64,000 nucleotides of DNA from Ruminococcaceae bacterium UBA6413. GTDB taxonomy: Bacteria; Bacillota; Clostridia; Oscillospirales; Ruminococcaceae. The stretch is taken from positions 95,436 to 159,435 of the forward strand of contig DJPL01000042.1 of NCBI GenBank assembly GCA_002437415.1. Direction: 5' to 3'. Positions 56,059 through 64,000 of the stretch are shown here, piece by piece (the stretch's first letter is position 1; the number at the start of each line of letters is the position of its first letter). Both the position numbers and the translations under genes were made by a program. Under the pieces are notes generated by a model. That model was not told where the DNA came from and made no database searches. It worked only from the letters and a program-made list of their open reading frames with translations.

Positions 56059-56077
56059 CGTTTTTATATAATGGGTG

Positions 56078-57829
56078 TTACTTGCTTAAATGACTTGCTT
56101 TATATGAGGTATGGAGTATCTCATGAGCAATGTGACTGCCGGGTTCTTCGAGGAAGTTTGCATATACTTCCTTGACATCGGGGCTCTCGTGTGACTTTCT
56201 GAGCTTGTTAGCGTCATCAAGGCTGTAGAGCGCCTTTGCACGCTCGGCGCGGATATCCGTGAAGTTGCGAACATCTGCAGGCTGGATCACCTGACCGCCG
56301 CCGTTTACACAGCCGCCGGGACAAGCCATGATCTCGATGAAGTGGCATTCAACCTCGCCGTTCTTAACCTGAGTAAGGAACTTCTTTGCGTTTGCAAGAC
56401 CTGATACAACGGCTACCTTAACAGTAAGATCGCCTACCTTGTATTCGGCAGTCTTGATACCCTCTACGCCTCTTACGTCCTTGAACTCAACAGGGCTGTC
56501 AGCTGTTTCGCCTGTCAGCTTCCATACTGCTGTACGAAGAGCAGCCTCCATAACGCCGCCTGTTGCACCGAAGATAACAGCAGCACCTGTGCCGTTTCCT
56601 AAAGGTGAATCAGCGACCTCATCGGGGAGATCCCTGAAGCGTAAGCCTGCACGGTTGATCATCTTTACAAGCTCTCTTGTTGTGATGGAAATATCAACAT
56701 CGGGAACGCCTGCGGCAGACTGATCCTCTCTGCCTATCTCGAATTTCTTAGCTGTACAGGGCATAACTGATACGCTGACAATATTCTTGGGGTCGATACC
56801 CATCTTCTTTGCCCAGTATGTCTTTGTTATGGCACCGTTCATCTGCTGAGGTGACTTGCAGGTCGACAGGTTCGGGATAAATTCGGGGAAGTAAGCTTCA
56901 CAGAATCTTATCCAACCGGGTGAACACGATGTGATCATCGGCAGAACACCGCCGTTTGTAACTCTGTCAAGGAATTCGTGCGACTCTTCCATAATTGTAA
57001 GGTCAGCACCGAAGTTTGTATCAAATACAGCGTTGAAGCCAAGTCTGCGCAGTGCCGCAACCATCTTGCCCTCAACGGGAGTACCCATAGGATAGCCGAA
57101 TGCTTCGCCGAGCGACGCTCTTACTGCGGGAGCAGTCTGAACAACAACTACCTTTTCGGGATCTGCAAGCGCGTCCCATACCTTATCTGTATCGTCCTTT
57201 TCGGCAAGTGCGCCTGTAGGACAGGCTACGATACACTGACCGCATGATACACAGGCAGTTTCTGCAAGCTCAAGGTCAAATGCACAGTCAATGCTTGTCT
57301 TGAAGCCTCTGTTGTTAGCGCCTATTACGCCGATACCCTGGAGCTTGTCGCAGGCGGCAATACAACGGCGGCAGTGGATACACTTGTTATTATCACGGAA
57401 CATATGCTTTGAGCTGTAGTCGATCTCGTATTCGTTCTTTTCACCCTCAAAGTATGTTGTGTCGTCAACACCGAGCTCCTTACACAGCTCCTGCAATTCG
57501 CAGGTGCCGTTTCTTGAACACGCAAGACAGTCCATATTGTGATTTGAAAGCAGGAGCTGTAATGTCATCTTTCTGCTCTGCAAAACAGCAGGGGAGTGAG
57601 TCATTATGTTCTTGCCCTCGTCAAATTTTGATAAGGGATATACACATGATGCAACAAGGCTTCTTGCGCCGGTCATCTCAACTACGCAGATACGGCACGC
57701 ACCGATCGCATTGATATCCTTTAACCAGCAGAGAGTAGGTATTCTGATGCCGTTCTGACGACATGCTTCAAGGATCGTTGTACCTTCTTTTACCGAGTAC
57801 TCTATGCCGTTAATCTTTATATTAACCAT
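56078..57829 (-). CDS. hydA: [FeFe] hydrogenase catalytic subunit HydA (NADH/ferredoxin, bifurcating type)
   Basis: A 583-residue H2-forming subunit. N-terminal [2Fe-2S] domain with cysteines in CWLKDINAIGACRICVVE, a His-ligated [4Fe-4S] region (HNMDCLACSRNGTCELQELC), two [4Fe-4S] clusters (CIHCRRCIAACD and CVSCGQCIVACPTG), then the H-cluster domain with TSCSPGW, MPCTAKKFE and MACPGGCVNGGGQ. The C-terminal iron-hydrogenase small-subunit-like helix is present. ATG at 57829 starts the [2Fe-2S] domain; the frame opens 14 codons earlier inside hydB. AAAGGA is 12 bases upstream, slightly far. It is last in the operon. Confidence 0.95.
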   Translation of the reverse strand: MVNIKINGIEYSVKEGTTILEACRQNGIRIPTLCWLKDINAIGACRICVVEMTGARSLVASCVYPLSKFDEGKNIMTHSPAVLQSRKMTLQLLLSNHNMDCLACSRNGTCELQELCKELGVDDTTYFEGEKNEYEIDYSSKHMFRDNNKCIHCRRCIAACDKLQGIGVIGANNRGFKTSIDCAFDLELAETACVSCGQCIVACPTGALAEKDDTDKVWDALADPEKVVVVQTAPAVRASLGEAFGYPMGTPVEGKMVAALRRLGFNAVFDTNFGADLTIMEESHEFLDRVTNGGVLPMITSCSPGWIRFCEAYFPEFIPNLSTCKSPQQMNGAITKTYWAKKMGIDPKNIVSVSVMPCTAKKFEIGREDQSAAGVPDVDISITTRELVKMINRAGLRFRDLPDEVADSPLGNGTGAAVIFGATGGVMEAALRTAVWKLTGETADSPVEFKDVRGVEGIKTAEYKVGDLTVKVAVVSGLANAKKFLTQVKNGEVECHFIEIMACPGGCVNGGGQVIQPADVRNFTDIRAERAKALYSLDDANKLRKSHESPDVKEVYANFLEEPGSHIAHEILHTSYKASHLSK

Positions 57830-57867
57830 AGTAAAATTTATTCCTTTCAGTGATCCGTCAAACAGGA

Positions 57868-59661
57868 TCATTCCTTAATAATAGCACCGAACTTACACTT
57901 AGCCATACAAGCGCCGCACTTGATACATTTAGCGGTATCAATGCTGTGAGGCTGCTTGACTGTACCTGAGATAGCTCCGACAGGGCATCCTCTTGCACAG
58001 GCTGTACAGCCCTTACACTTGAGGTCGATGATCTTGTATGTGAGAAGATCCTGACATACGCCGGCAGGACACTTCTTATCCTGAACGTGTGCTATATACT
58101 CATTCTTGAAGTAACGCAGAGTAGATAAAACAGGGTTAGGCGCTGTCTGACCAAGACCGCACAGCGAGTTGTTCTTGATGTAGTAGCAAAGCTTCTCCAT
58201 CTTATCAAGGTCTTCCATAGTAGCGTTGCCTGAAGTGATCTTTTCGAGCATTTCATAAAGACGCTTTGTACCGATACGGCAGGGAGTACACTTACCGCAG
58301 GATTCGTCAACAGTGAACTGTAAGAAGAACTTTGCGATATCAACCATACAGTTGTCTTCATCCATAACGATAAGTCCGCCCGAACCCATCATAGAGCCTA
58401 TAGCTATAAGGTTGTCGTAGTCGATCGGAATATCGAGGTGTTCGGCAGGAATGCATCCGCCTGAAGGTCCGCCTGTCTGAGCCGCCTTGAATGCCTTGCC
58501 GTTCGGGATACCGCCGCCGATCTCATAAATAACCTCACGCAGTGTAGTACCCATAGGAACTTCAACAAGACCTGTGTTGTGGATCTTACCGCCGAGTGCG
58601 AATACCTTTGTACCCTTTGACTTCTCAGTACCCATAGATGCGAACCAGTCTGCACCGTTGAGGATTATCTGAGGAATATTGGCGTATGTTTCAACGTTAT
58701 TAAGGATAGTAGGCTTTCTGAACAGACCGCTTTCGGCAGGGAAGGGAGGACGGGGTCTGGGCTCGCCTCTGTTACCTTCGATCGAGGTCATAAGCGCTGT
58801 TTCTTCGCCGCATACGAATGCGCCTGCACCAAGTCTTATATCAAGGTCAAAGTCAAATCCGCTGTCAAAGATATTTTTGCCGAGCAGACCGTATTCTCTT
58901 GCCTGGTTGATAGCGATCTGTAAACGTTGAACGGCGATGGGGTATTCCGCTCTTATGTAGATATAGCCCTGTGTTGCGCCGATCGCATAGCCTGCTATAG
59001 CCATAGCTTCGATTACAACATGGGGGTCGCCTTCGAGAACCGAACGGTCCATAAATGCACCGGGGTCGCCCTCGTCGGCATTACAACAGACGTATTTCTG
59101 ATCTGCGTCCTTGACAAGGTTTCTTGCAAGCTGCCACTTTTTACCTGTGGGAAATCCGCCGCCGCCTCTTCCGCGCAGACCTGAGTCGAGAATTGTCTGT
59201 ATTACTTCATCGGGTGTCATGGTTTTCAGCACCTTACCGAGAGCCTCATAACCGTTTCTTCCGATATATTCGTCAATGCATTCGGGGTTTATGACACCGC
59301 AGTTTCTCAGTGCGATTCTGTGCTGCTTTCTGTAGAAGTTGGTTTCCTTGAGTGACTTTATTTCGTTTTCGCCGATTGTTTCATCATATACAAGACGTGT
59401 AACTACACGACCCTTGAGCAGATGTTCTGAAACGATTTCTGCGATGTCGTCTTCCTTTACCATTGAGTAGAATGTACCCTCAGGGTAAACTATCATGATA
59501 GGACCGAGTGCACACAGACCGAAACAGCCTGTACGAACTACCATTACTTCATCGGTAAGACCGTTCTTGTCGATTTCTTCCTGCAATCTTTTGGCGATTT
59601 TATCACTGCCTGAAGAAGTACATCCGGTACCACCGCATATCAATACTTGTGAACGATACAT
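57868..59661 (-). CDS. hydB: hydrogenase NADH-binding subunit HydB (NuoF-like)
   Basis: A 597-residue diaphorase subunit. N-terminal thioredoxin-like [2Fe-2S] domain (CGGTGCTSSG, TGCFGLCALGP), then FMN/NAD-binding GLRGRGGGGFPTGKKW and CNADEGDPGAFMDRS, the [4Fe-4S] motif ESCGKCTPCRIG, and two C-terminal ferredoxin clusters (CKGCTACARGCPVG, CIKCGACMAKC). It carries electrons between NAD(H), ferredoxin and HydA. AAAGGA precedes the ATG; 38 bases separate it from hydA. Confidence 0.95.
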   Translation of the reverse strand: MYRSQVLICGGTGCTSSGSDKIAKRLQEEIDKNGLTDEVMVVRTGCFGLCALGPIMIVYPEGTFYSMVKEDDIAEIVSEHLLKGRVVTRLVYDETIGENEIKSLKETNFYRKQHRIALRNCGVINPECIDEYIGRNGYEALGKVLKTMTPDEVIQTILDSGLRGRGGGGFPTGKKWQLARNLVKDADQKYVCCNADEGDPGAFMDRSVLEGDPHVVIEAMAIAGYAIGATQGYIYIRAEYPIAVQRLQIAINQAREYGLLGKNIFDSGFDFDLDIRLGAGAFVCGEETALMTSIEGNRGEPRPRPPFPAESGLFRKPTILNNVETYANIPQIILNGADWFASMGTEKSKGTKVFALGGKIHNTGLVEVPMGTTLREVIYEIGGGIPNGKAFKAAQTGGPSGGCIPAEHLDIPIDYDNLIAIGSMMGSGGLIVMDEDNCMVDIAKFFLQFTVDESCGKCTPCRIGTKRLYEMLEKITSGNATMEDLDKMEKLCYYIKNNSLCGLGQTAPNPVLSTLRYFKNEYIAHVQDKKCPAGVCQDLLTYKIIDLKCKGCTACARGCPVGAISGTVKQPHSIDTAKCIKCGACMAKCKFGAIIKE

Positions 59662-59682
59662 ATATTAGTTTCCTTTCAGATT

Positions 59683-60051
59683 TTACATAGCGGAGTTTAT
59701 TGTGTACTTCGTTACAACGTTGCCGCCGATAATGTGCTGCTCAATAACTTCAGCAGCTTTTTCTGCCGTCATCTTTACATAAGTGACCTTTTCCTTGCCC
59801 GGAGCGGTCACTTCAACGATAGGTTCATACTGACAAAGACCGATACAGCCTTCCTGTGTCACCATAACGTCTGTAATTCCTTTTTCCTGTATTCCGTCGG
59901 AAAATGCTTTCAGAACAGGTCTTGCACCTGCCGCAATTCCGCAGGTCGCCATACCGACAACAATCTTTGTGCAGCCTGTATCTTCATTTCTGAGATTGAC
60001 AAGGTTCTGCATCTTGTCGCGGATAACAGCTAATTCTTCAAGAGATTTCAT
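59683..60051 (-). CDS. thioredoxin-like [2Fe-2S] ferredoxin (HydD-like)
   Basis: A 122-residue iron-sulfur protein of the NuoE C-terminal/shethna-like fold, with cysteines in MATCGIAAGARPV and EGCIGLCQYEP. It is the small additional subunit found in several clostridial bifurcating hydrogenase operons (hydD in the A. woodii naming, from memory). An N-terminal helix includes a further Cys (EDTGCTKI). AAAGGA precedes the ATG. Confidence 0.88.
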   Translation of the reverse strand: MKSLEELAVIRDKMQNLVNLRNEDTGCTKIVVGMATCGIAAGARPVLKAFSDGIQEKGITDVMVTQEGCIGLCQYEPIVEVTAPGKEKVTYVKMTAEKAAEVIEQHIIGGNVVTKYTINSAM

Positions 60052-60077
60052 ATCTTAAAATTATCCTTTCGTGGTCG

Positions 60078-60635
60078 TTAATATCTTATGCCGCAATTTA
60101 CCTCATTTGTATTATGGTTAAGGTAGTCGGTGATATATTGTGTTACCTCCGGTAAATTTACCGGTACATTGCCCAGCGTTTCTTTCAATTGCCTTGTGTC
60201 AAGTGCAAAAGCTCTTTCGTCGACCGAATAGCTGTAGATAAAATCAATATCACTGTTTGCGTTTATCAACAGCAGAAGTGTTGATGTCATATCGCCGAGC
60301 GGCATTCTGTCAATGCTTGACAGTACAAAAACAGCCTTGACCCGAGTACCTTTTCCTTTTTCCGAGCTTATCTCAAAGCTGCCGCCCGTCATTTCTGACG
60401 CGGCTTTAAAAAAAGGTACGCCCAGTCCTGTATTTCTCATTTTTCCGGTAGTATAAAACGGATCAACGACTTTCGGCAATTCTTCATTACTCATACCCGA
60501 GCCGTTATCTTTTATTGTAGCGGTAAGGGTATCGGAAGCATTATCGATATTAACGGTTATTTCTATTAAAGAAGCCCGTGCGCTGATCGAATTCTGTACG
60601 ATATCCAGAATATTGAGAGAAATTTCAGAAAACAT
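60078..60635 (-). CDS. HATPase_c ATP-binding protein within the hydrogenase operon
   Basis: A 185-residue protein with a histidine-kinase-type ATPase domain (about 1-110): N-box LDIVQNSISARAS, G1 DNGSGMSNEEL, FYTTGKMRNTGLGVPFF and GKGTRVKAVF. There is no dimerisation/phosphoacceptor histidine domain, so it is not a normal kinase; it resembles anti-sigma-factor-type ATPases. The C-terminal 75 residues are unassigned. Its ATG overlaps the hydC stop (TAATG). Similar genes sit at this place in other clostridial hydrogenase operons; the role is unproved. Confidence 0.88.
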   Translation of the reverse strand: MFSEISLNILDIVQNSISARASLIEITVNIDNASDTLTATIKDNGSGMSNEELPKVVDPFYTTGKMRNTGLGVPFFKAASEMTGGSFEISSEKGKGTRVKAVFVLSSIDRMPLGDMTSTLLLLINANSDIDFIYSYSVDERAFALDTRQLKETLGNVPVNLPEVTQYITDYLNHNTNEVNCGIRY

Positions 60636-61135
60636 TATTCGGCATATTTAGCGAGAATGCCGTCTATCTGATCAACGGTAAGCTTTCCGTATACATCATC
60701 GTTTACCGTCATTACCGGAGCAAGTCCGCAAGCACCTATACAACGGCAAGCGTCAAGTGAGAAAATGCCGTCCTGTGTGCATTTGCCGTCAGAAATTCCG
60801 AGCTTTTCGGAGAGCTTTGCGAAGATATCGCCCGAGCCCTTAACATAGCAGGCAGTACCAAGACAGACTGAAATTTTATACTTGCCCTTGGGATATAGTG
60901 AGAACTGCGAGTAGAATGTGGAAACACCGTATACCTTTTCAAGCGGTATTTCCATTTCTTCGGCTATTATCGACTGAACCTCTATAGGCAGATAGCCGTA
61001 GATCTCCTGAGCCTGCTGGAGCACCGGCATAAGCGCGCCCTGCTGACCCTTGTGCTGACCGATCATCTCACGCAGAGCCTTTTCCTGCTCGGGCGTGCCG
61101 TTGAACGGTACGGTAGTTTTTTCTTTGGAACCCAT
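60635..61135 (-). CDS. hydC: hydrogenase subunit HydC (NuoE-like [2Fe-2S])
   Basis: A 166-residue thioredoxin-like [2Fe-2S] protein: N-terminal helical part (ALMPVLQQAQEIYGYLP, EEMEIPLEKVYGVSTFYSQF), ligands in SVCLGTACYVKGS and DACRCIGACGLAPV. It connects the NADH site of HydB with the other clusters. First gene of the operon; AGGAGG lies 6 bases upstream. Promoter at 61193-61222. Confidence 0.94.
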   Translation of the reverse strand: MGSKEKTTVPFNGTPEQEKALREMIGQHKGQQGALMPVLQQAQEIYGYLPIEVQSIIAEEMEIPLEKVYGVSTFYSQFSLYPKGKYKISVCLGTACYVKGSGDIFAKLSEKLGISDGKCTQDGIFSLDACRCIGACGLAPVMTVNDDVYGKLTVDQIDGILAKYAE

Positions 61136-61184
61136 TATATAACCTCCTTGGATTTGACCCGCAATTCTTGCCGATTTACGGGGG

Positions 61185-61204
61185 ATATGTTAATTATAAC
61201 ATAT
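61185..61204. promoter_or_regulatory. perfect 8-bp dyad over the hydC -10 box (candidate operator)
   Basis: ATATGTTA and TAACATAT separated by ATTA. The centre is the TATAAT of the minus-strand promoter. It differs in spacing from the usual Rex box TTGTTAAnnnnTTAACAA. Confidence 0.5.
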
Positions 61205-61222
61205 CTGTTATGAAAATTTCAC
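61193..61222 (-). promoter_or_regulatory. promoter of the hydrogenase operon
   Basis: Minus strand GTGAAA (61222-61217), 18-base spacer, TATAAT (61198-61193). The -35 is weak, consistent with regulated expression. Confidence 0.55.
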
Positions 61223-61355
61223 TATATATTTGTACTCAAAATTTTCACGACACTTTGTTGATATTGCACTAATCGATAATTCGATATCGGATAAAATTAC
61301 TCCATTTTGACCTAAAAATCGTCATTTTCTACAAATTCCACAGGTTATTTTTAAC

Positions 61356-61384
61356 TTTACACAGTGGGTAGAATGTGTTATAAT
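61356..61384 (+). promoter_or_regulatory. promoter of the DRTGG-domain gene
   Basis: TTTACA (61356-61361), 17-base spacer, TATAAT (61379-61384), 71 bases before the start codon. Confidence 0.72.
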
Positions 61385-61455
61385 AGCTAGTGGATTTGTG
61401 CATATTGCATATAACTCCGTGCAAATCACAATTGACAATAAAGGCAGGTTACACA

Positions 61456-61788
61456 ATGACAGTCGAAAAACTCGCTGACAGCGGACTGTTCAGACCGCTC
61501 AATATAGGCGATAGCACTGCGCATATAGCAAAACCGCACTCTTGCGATCTGCTAAGCCTTGTTCTTGCCAAAGATCTCAGCGGATGTGCATGGTTTACCG
61601 TTATCGGTAATGTAAATACAATTGCTGTTGCAGTACATACCTGCGCGTCCTGTGTTATTCTGTGTGAGGGCGTACTGCCCGATGAAGACGCTCTCAGAAA
61701 AGCAAAAGAGCATAACGTAAGCATTTTTACAACAGATCTGCCTGTCTTCGACGCCGCACTTAAACTAAGCGCCTTAACAGGTGTGTAA
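61456..61788 (+). CDS. DRTGG-domain protein
   Basis: A 110-residue alpha/beta protein of the DRTGG type (VLAKDLSGCAWFTVIGNVNTIAVAVHTCASCVILCEG split by the expected turns, then DLPVFDAALKLSALTG). DRTGG domains accompany CBS domains and [FeFe]-hydrogenase operons in Clostridia and probably sense a small ligand. It is divergent from hydC and may belong to its regulation with the HATPase. ATG at 61456 is preceded by GCAGG; an upstream open frame is ignored because it has no site. Confidence 0.8.
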   Translation: MTVEKLADSGLFRPLNIGDSTAHIAKPHSCDLLSLVLAKDLSGCAWFTVIGNVNTIAVAVHTCASCVILCEGVLPDEDALRKAKEHNVSIFTTDLPVFDAALKLSALTGV

Positions 61789-61811
61789 ATAAAGTAAGGG
61801 AGATAATAAAA

Positions 61812-63131
61812 ATGAACGATTTTTCTAGCTACGCGGTATACCATATTTATCCTTTAGGATTTTGCGGTTGCCCCAAGACAAACGATTATTCGGAGAACAC
61901 CGAAAACAGACTTAAGAAGATAGAGGACGCAATTCCTCATATTAAGGGAATGGGCTTCAACGCTATCTATTTCGGACCTGTTTTCCGGTCGGTGGCACAC
62001 GGCTATGATACCGTGGATTATACCAAAATAGACAACCGACTCGGTACAAATGCGGACTTCGCCGCACTGTGCAAGAAGCTTCACGAGAACGGCATCAAGG
62101 TGATCCTTGACGGCGTATTCAATCATGTCGGCAGAGATTTCACAAAGTTCGTTGAAGTCAGAAACGGCAACAATCAGTACCGCGACTGGTTCCATATAAA
62201 CGACGGCAATTCCTGCTATAATGACGGCTTCTGGTATGAGGGCTGGGAAGGTCACTACGAACTCGTAAAGCTCAATCTCTACAATCCCGCCGTTAAAGAG
62301 TATCTGAAGGAAGTTATCACAGGCTGGGTAAAGGAATTTGACATAGACGGACTGCGTCTTGACGTTGCTTACTGTCTGGATCTCAATTTCTTAAAGGAGC
62401 TCCACGGTCACTGCAAGTGGCTTAAAAACGACTTCTGGCTGATGGGCGAAACACTCCACGGCGACTACAACCGCTGGATGAATCCCGAAATGCTCGACAG
62501 TGTTACAAATTATGAGTGCTACAAGGGCTTATTCTCAAGCTTCAACGACCTCAATATGTTTGAGATAGCACATTCTCTTAACCGTCAGTTCGGAAAAGAG
62601 CAGTGGTGTCTTTATACAGGAAAGCTCCTTTACTGCTTTGTTGATAATCACGATGTTTCACGTATTGCCACAATGCTGAACAATAAGCGCCGGCTTCCCG
62701 TTATTTATCCGCTCCTGTTCACAATGCCCGGTATCCCCGGTGTTTATTACGGCAGTGAATACGGCATTGAGGGTGATAAGCACCACGGTGATGACGCACT
62801 ACGTGTAGAATACAACGAGGAAAAGTTCAAGGCTGATGGTATTGCTGACTTAACAGGTGAGATCACTGCACTGTGCAACCTGCGTACATCTTCAAAGGCG
62901 CTTGCACACGGCGATTACACACCCTTGCAGCTTCTTAACAGACAGTTCTCGTTCAGACGTGACTGTGACGGTGAAACGGTCGTAACGCTCCTGAATATAG
63001 ATGATAATCCGTTTGATTTCAATCCCGGTATCGGCGGCGAATTTACGGACGTTCTTACCGGAAAGAAGATAGATCTGTCCGGTAGTGTTCACCTTGACGG
63101 TTGCAGCGCGATAGTAGCGATCAACAAATGA
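61812..63131 (+). CDS. GH13 alpha-amylase family glycosidase
   Basis: A 439-residue intracellular glycosidase (no signal peptide). The (beta/alpha)8 barrel has region I DGVFNHVG, nucleophile in DGLRLDVAYC, acid/base Glu in LMGETLHGD and the transition-state Asp in FVDNHDVSR; a small C-terminal beta domain follows (about 370-439). It is shorter than maltogenic amylases (no N-terminal CBM34) and would act on maltodextrins or related alpha-glucans. GGGAGA lies before the ATG. It overlaps the next gene by 4 bases (ATGA). Confidence 0.92.
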   Translation: MNDFSSYAVYHIYPLGFCGCPKTNDYSENTENRLKKIEDAIPHIKGMGFNAIYFGPVFRSVAHGYDTVDYTKIDNRLGTNADFAALCKKLHENGIKVILDGVFNHVGRDFTKFVEVRNGNNQYRDWFHINDGNSCYNDGFWYEGWEGHYELVKLNLYNPAVKEYLKEVITGWVKEFDIDGLRLDVAYCLDLNFLKELHGHCKWLKNDFWLMGETLHGDYNRWMNPEMLDSVTNYECYKGLFSSFNDLNMFEIAHSLNRQFGKEQWCLYTGKLLYCFVDNHDVSRIATMLNNKRRLPVIYPLLFTMPGIPGVYYGSEYGIEGDKHHGDDALRVEYNEEKFKADGIADLTGEITALCNLRTSSKALAHGDYTPLQLLNRQFSFRRDCDGETVVTLLNIDDNPFDFNPGIGGEFTDVLTGKKIDLSGSVHLDGCSAIVAINK

Positions 63132-63781
63132 TAAAAGCAGTTATATTCGATATGGACGGCACGCTCCTTGACAGCGAAAAAATCGGGCTTAAAGCGTGGC
63201 AGTATGTTATTGATAAATACGGTCTGCCTTTTGATTTATCACTTCCGTACCGTTCAATAGGGCTGAATTATACCTCGATGAAAAGCCTTTTTCTCGGCGA
63301 GCTCGGCGACGACTATCCGTTTGACGAATACTGGGATTATGCAAAGCAATATTTTGCTGAATATGAAGCGAAGAGCGGAATTCCTGTAAAGCAGGGATTT
63401 AGCGAGCTTTGCACATACCTTAAATCAAATAATATCGGAATGTATGTTGCAACGTCTACATATCACGCTTCGGCGGCGAAGGAGCTTGAACATTCGGGCA
63501 TACTGAAGTATTTTGACGGAATAATCGGCGGTGACGAGATCACAAAAGGCAAGCCCGACCCTGAAATATTCATCAAAGCGGCTGAACTGTCAGGATACAG
63601 CAAGGAAAACTGCCTTGTTATCGAAGACAGCACGAACGGTCTTAAGGCAGGTATAAGCTCAGGAATAAGGACTGTCTACATCAAAGATATTGTAGACGTA
63701 CCTACCGAGGTATCCGACAAAGCTTATGCGAAATGCGAAGCTCTTGACGGCGTGATCAACATTATAAAGAACGAAATATAA
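63128..63781 (+). CDS. HAD-family phosphatase, beta-phosphoglucomutase-like
   Basis: A 217-residue HAD hydrolase: nucleophile motif FDMDGTLLDSE, motif II VATSTYHAS, Lys in KGKPDPEIF, and motif IV VIEDSTNGLKAGISSG, with a helical cap (about 15-85). The sequence is close to the beta-phosphoglucomutase/sugar-phosphatase subgroup. Coupling to a GH13 enzyme supports a role in maltose or sugar-phosphate use. The ATG at 63128 overlaps the GH13 stop (ATGA). Confidence 0.9.
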   Translation: MIKAVIFDMDGTLLDSEKIGLKAWQYVIDKYGLPFDLSLPYRSIGLNYTSMKSLFLGELGDDYPFDEYWDYAKQYFAEYEAKSGIPVKQGFSELCTYLKSNNIGMYVATSTYHASAAKELEHSGILKYFDGIIGGDEITKGKPDPEIFIKAAELSGYSKENCLVIEDSTNGLKAGISSGIRTVYIKDIVDVPTEVSDKAYAKCEALDGVINIIKNEI

Positions 63782-63796
63782 TTTTTAGCGAAATTT

Positions 63797-63898
63797 AAAT
63801 CAGTGCACAGATACAAATACATCGGACAAATATAATTTCGGTATTGCCGAATTATTTAAGGTCGTAAAACCGTTTGTATCCTCATTGTGCACTGATTT
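63797..63898. repeat. nested inverted-repeat element (structured RNA candidate)
   Basis: Outer arms AAATCAGTGCAC (63797-63808) and GTGCACTGATTT (63887-63898) pair perfectly, as do inner arms GATACAAA (63810-63817) and TTTGTATC (63873-63880). A central hairpin TAATTTCGG/CCGAATTA (63833-63854, one bulged T) completes a nested fold of about 100 bases. A TTTATTTT run follows on the plus strand, so it could be an elaborate terminator of the GH13-HAD operon; a small RNA or miniature mobile element remnant is also possible. Confidence 0.55.
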
Positions 63899-63914
63899 TA
63901 TTTTACCGTTTTGC

Positions 63915-63943
63915 TTGTAAATACAGCAGATTTATTGTATAAT
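63915..63943 (+). promoter_or_regulatory. promoter of the next gene beyond the window
   Basis: TTGTAA (63915-63920), 17-base spacer, TATAAT (63938-63943). The remaining 57 bases contain a GGAG but no start codon that can be assigned with certainty. Confidence 0.6.
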
Positions 63944-64000
63944 GGTGAACGGAGAAGTATAACAGAATTTTACACGCAATTTCGTAAAATCAAAACTTAG

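Larger units (their letters stand above)
61136..61455. other. divergent regulatory region between hydC and the DRTGG gene
   Basis: The 320-base gap has promoters for both directions, a perfect dyad ATATGTTA-ATTA-TAACATAT at 61185-61204 over the hydC -10 box, a second dyad ATCGA-TAAT-TCGAT at 61272-61285 and two near-repeats of AAAATTTCAC (61213-61222, 61238-61248). No coding frame is credible here. Confidence 0.65.

Overview
The window looks like chromosomal core DNA of an anaerobic, spore-forming, low-to-moderate GC Firmicute of class Clostridia, most plausibly an Oscillospiraceae/Ruminococcaceae-type gut bacterium (an [Eubacterium] siraeum-like organism is one guess; this is inference, not a match). 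Reasons: sporulation genes (spoVS, spoIIGA-sigE, spoVT), a trimeric/tetrameric electron-bifurcating type [FeFe] hydrogenase operon, the typical clostridial nusB-xseAB-ispA-dxs-tlyA-nadK-argR-recN block, frequent TTG/GTG starts with strong AGGAGG-like ribosome sites, and many promoters with 17-base spacers. No insertion sequence, phage, CRISPR array or rRNA was seen.

Layout. 1-3090: end of a large unknown, probably surface, protein and a GNAT acetyltransferase. 3117-9352 (minus): a small acidic membrane protein, rsmE, recG, fakA-like DhaL protein, Asp23 protein and ispE. 9352-15862 (minus): aminotransferase, Lrp/AsnC regulator and PHP phosphatase, then an aconitase-isocitrate dehydrogenase-rex operon. 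16191-20777 (plus): a GHL10-type lipoprotein and a multidomain cell-wall amidase. 20963-23309: purA-ymdB-spoVS. 23449-33354: an unknown gene, then a long operon asp23-nusB-xseA-xseB-ispA-DUF212-dxs-tlyA-nadK-argR-recN. 33470-35055: spoIIGA-sigE, convergent with two flavoprotein genes (35052-37886). 38025-42645: MarR regulator and a heterodimeric ABC exporter. 42804-45427: an XRE regulator with a zinc-ribbon-like motif and a tandem pair of aspartoacylase-like proteins, the second apparently an inactive paralogue. 45428-46369: 0.9 kb without a convincing gene, but with a consensus promoter and terminator that delimit a possible non-coding RNA. 46370-46570: tRNA-Ser and tRNA-Leu (minus). 46789-48882: glycosyltransferase and esterase. 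48928-50941: spoVT, tadA, a 35-residue membrane peptide and an XRE regulator. 51124-55972: phosphatase, tex, YcxB-like protein, queH and a cyclophilin lipoprotein. 56078-61135 (minus): hydrogenase operon hydC-HATPase-hydD-hydB-hydA, with a divergent DRTGG-domain gene. 61812-63781: GH13 glycosidase and HAD phosphatase, followed by a highly structured intergenic element and the promoter of the next gene.

Functionally the window joins isoprenoid precursor synthesis (ispE, dxs, ispA), oxidative-branch citrate metabolism for glutamate synthesis with redox sensing by Rex, H2 production, DNA repair/recombination (recG, recN, xseAB), and sporulation control. The most interesting non-standard items are the orphan transcription unit near 46 kb, the active/inactive aspartoacylase pair, a promoter that runs straight into a terminator at 42.7 kb, the nested stem structure at 63.8 kb, and an amidase carrying a degenerate glycosidase-like domain. 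All assignments come from reading the sequence; no database search was possible.
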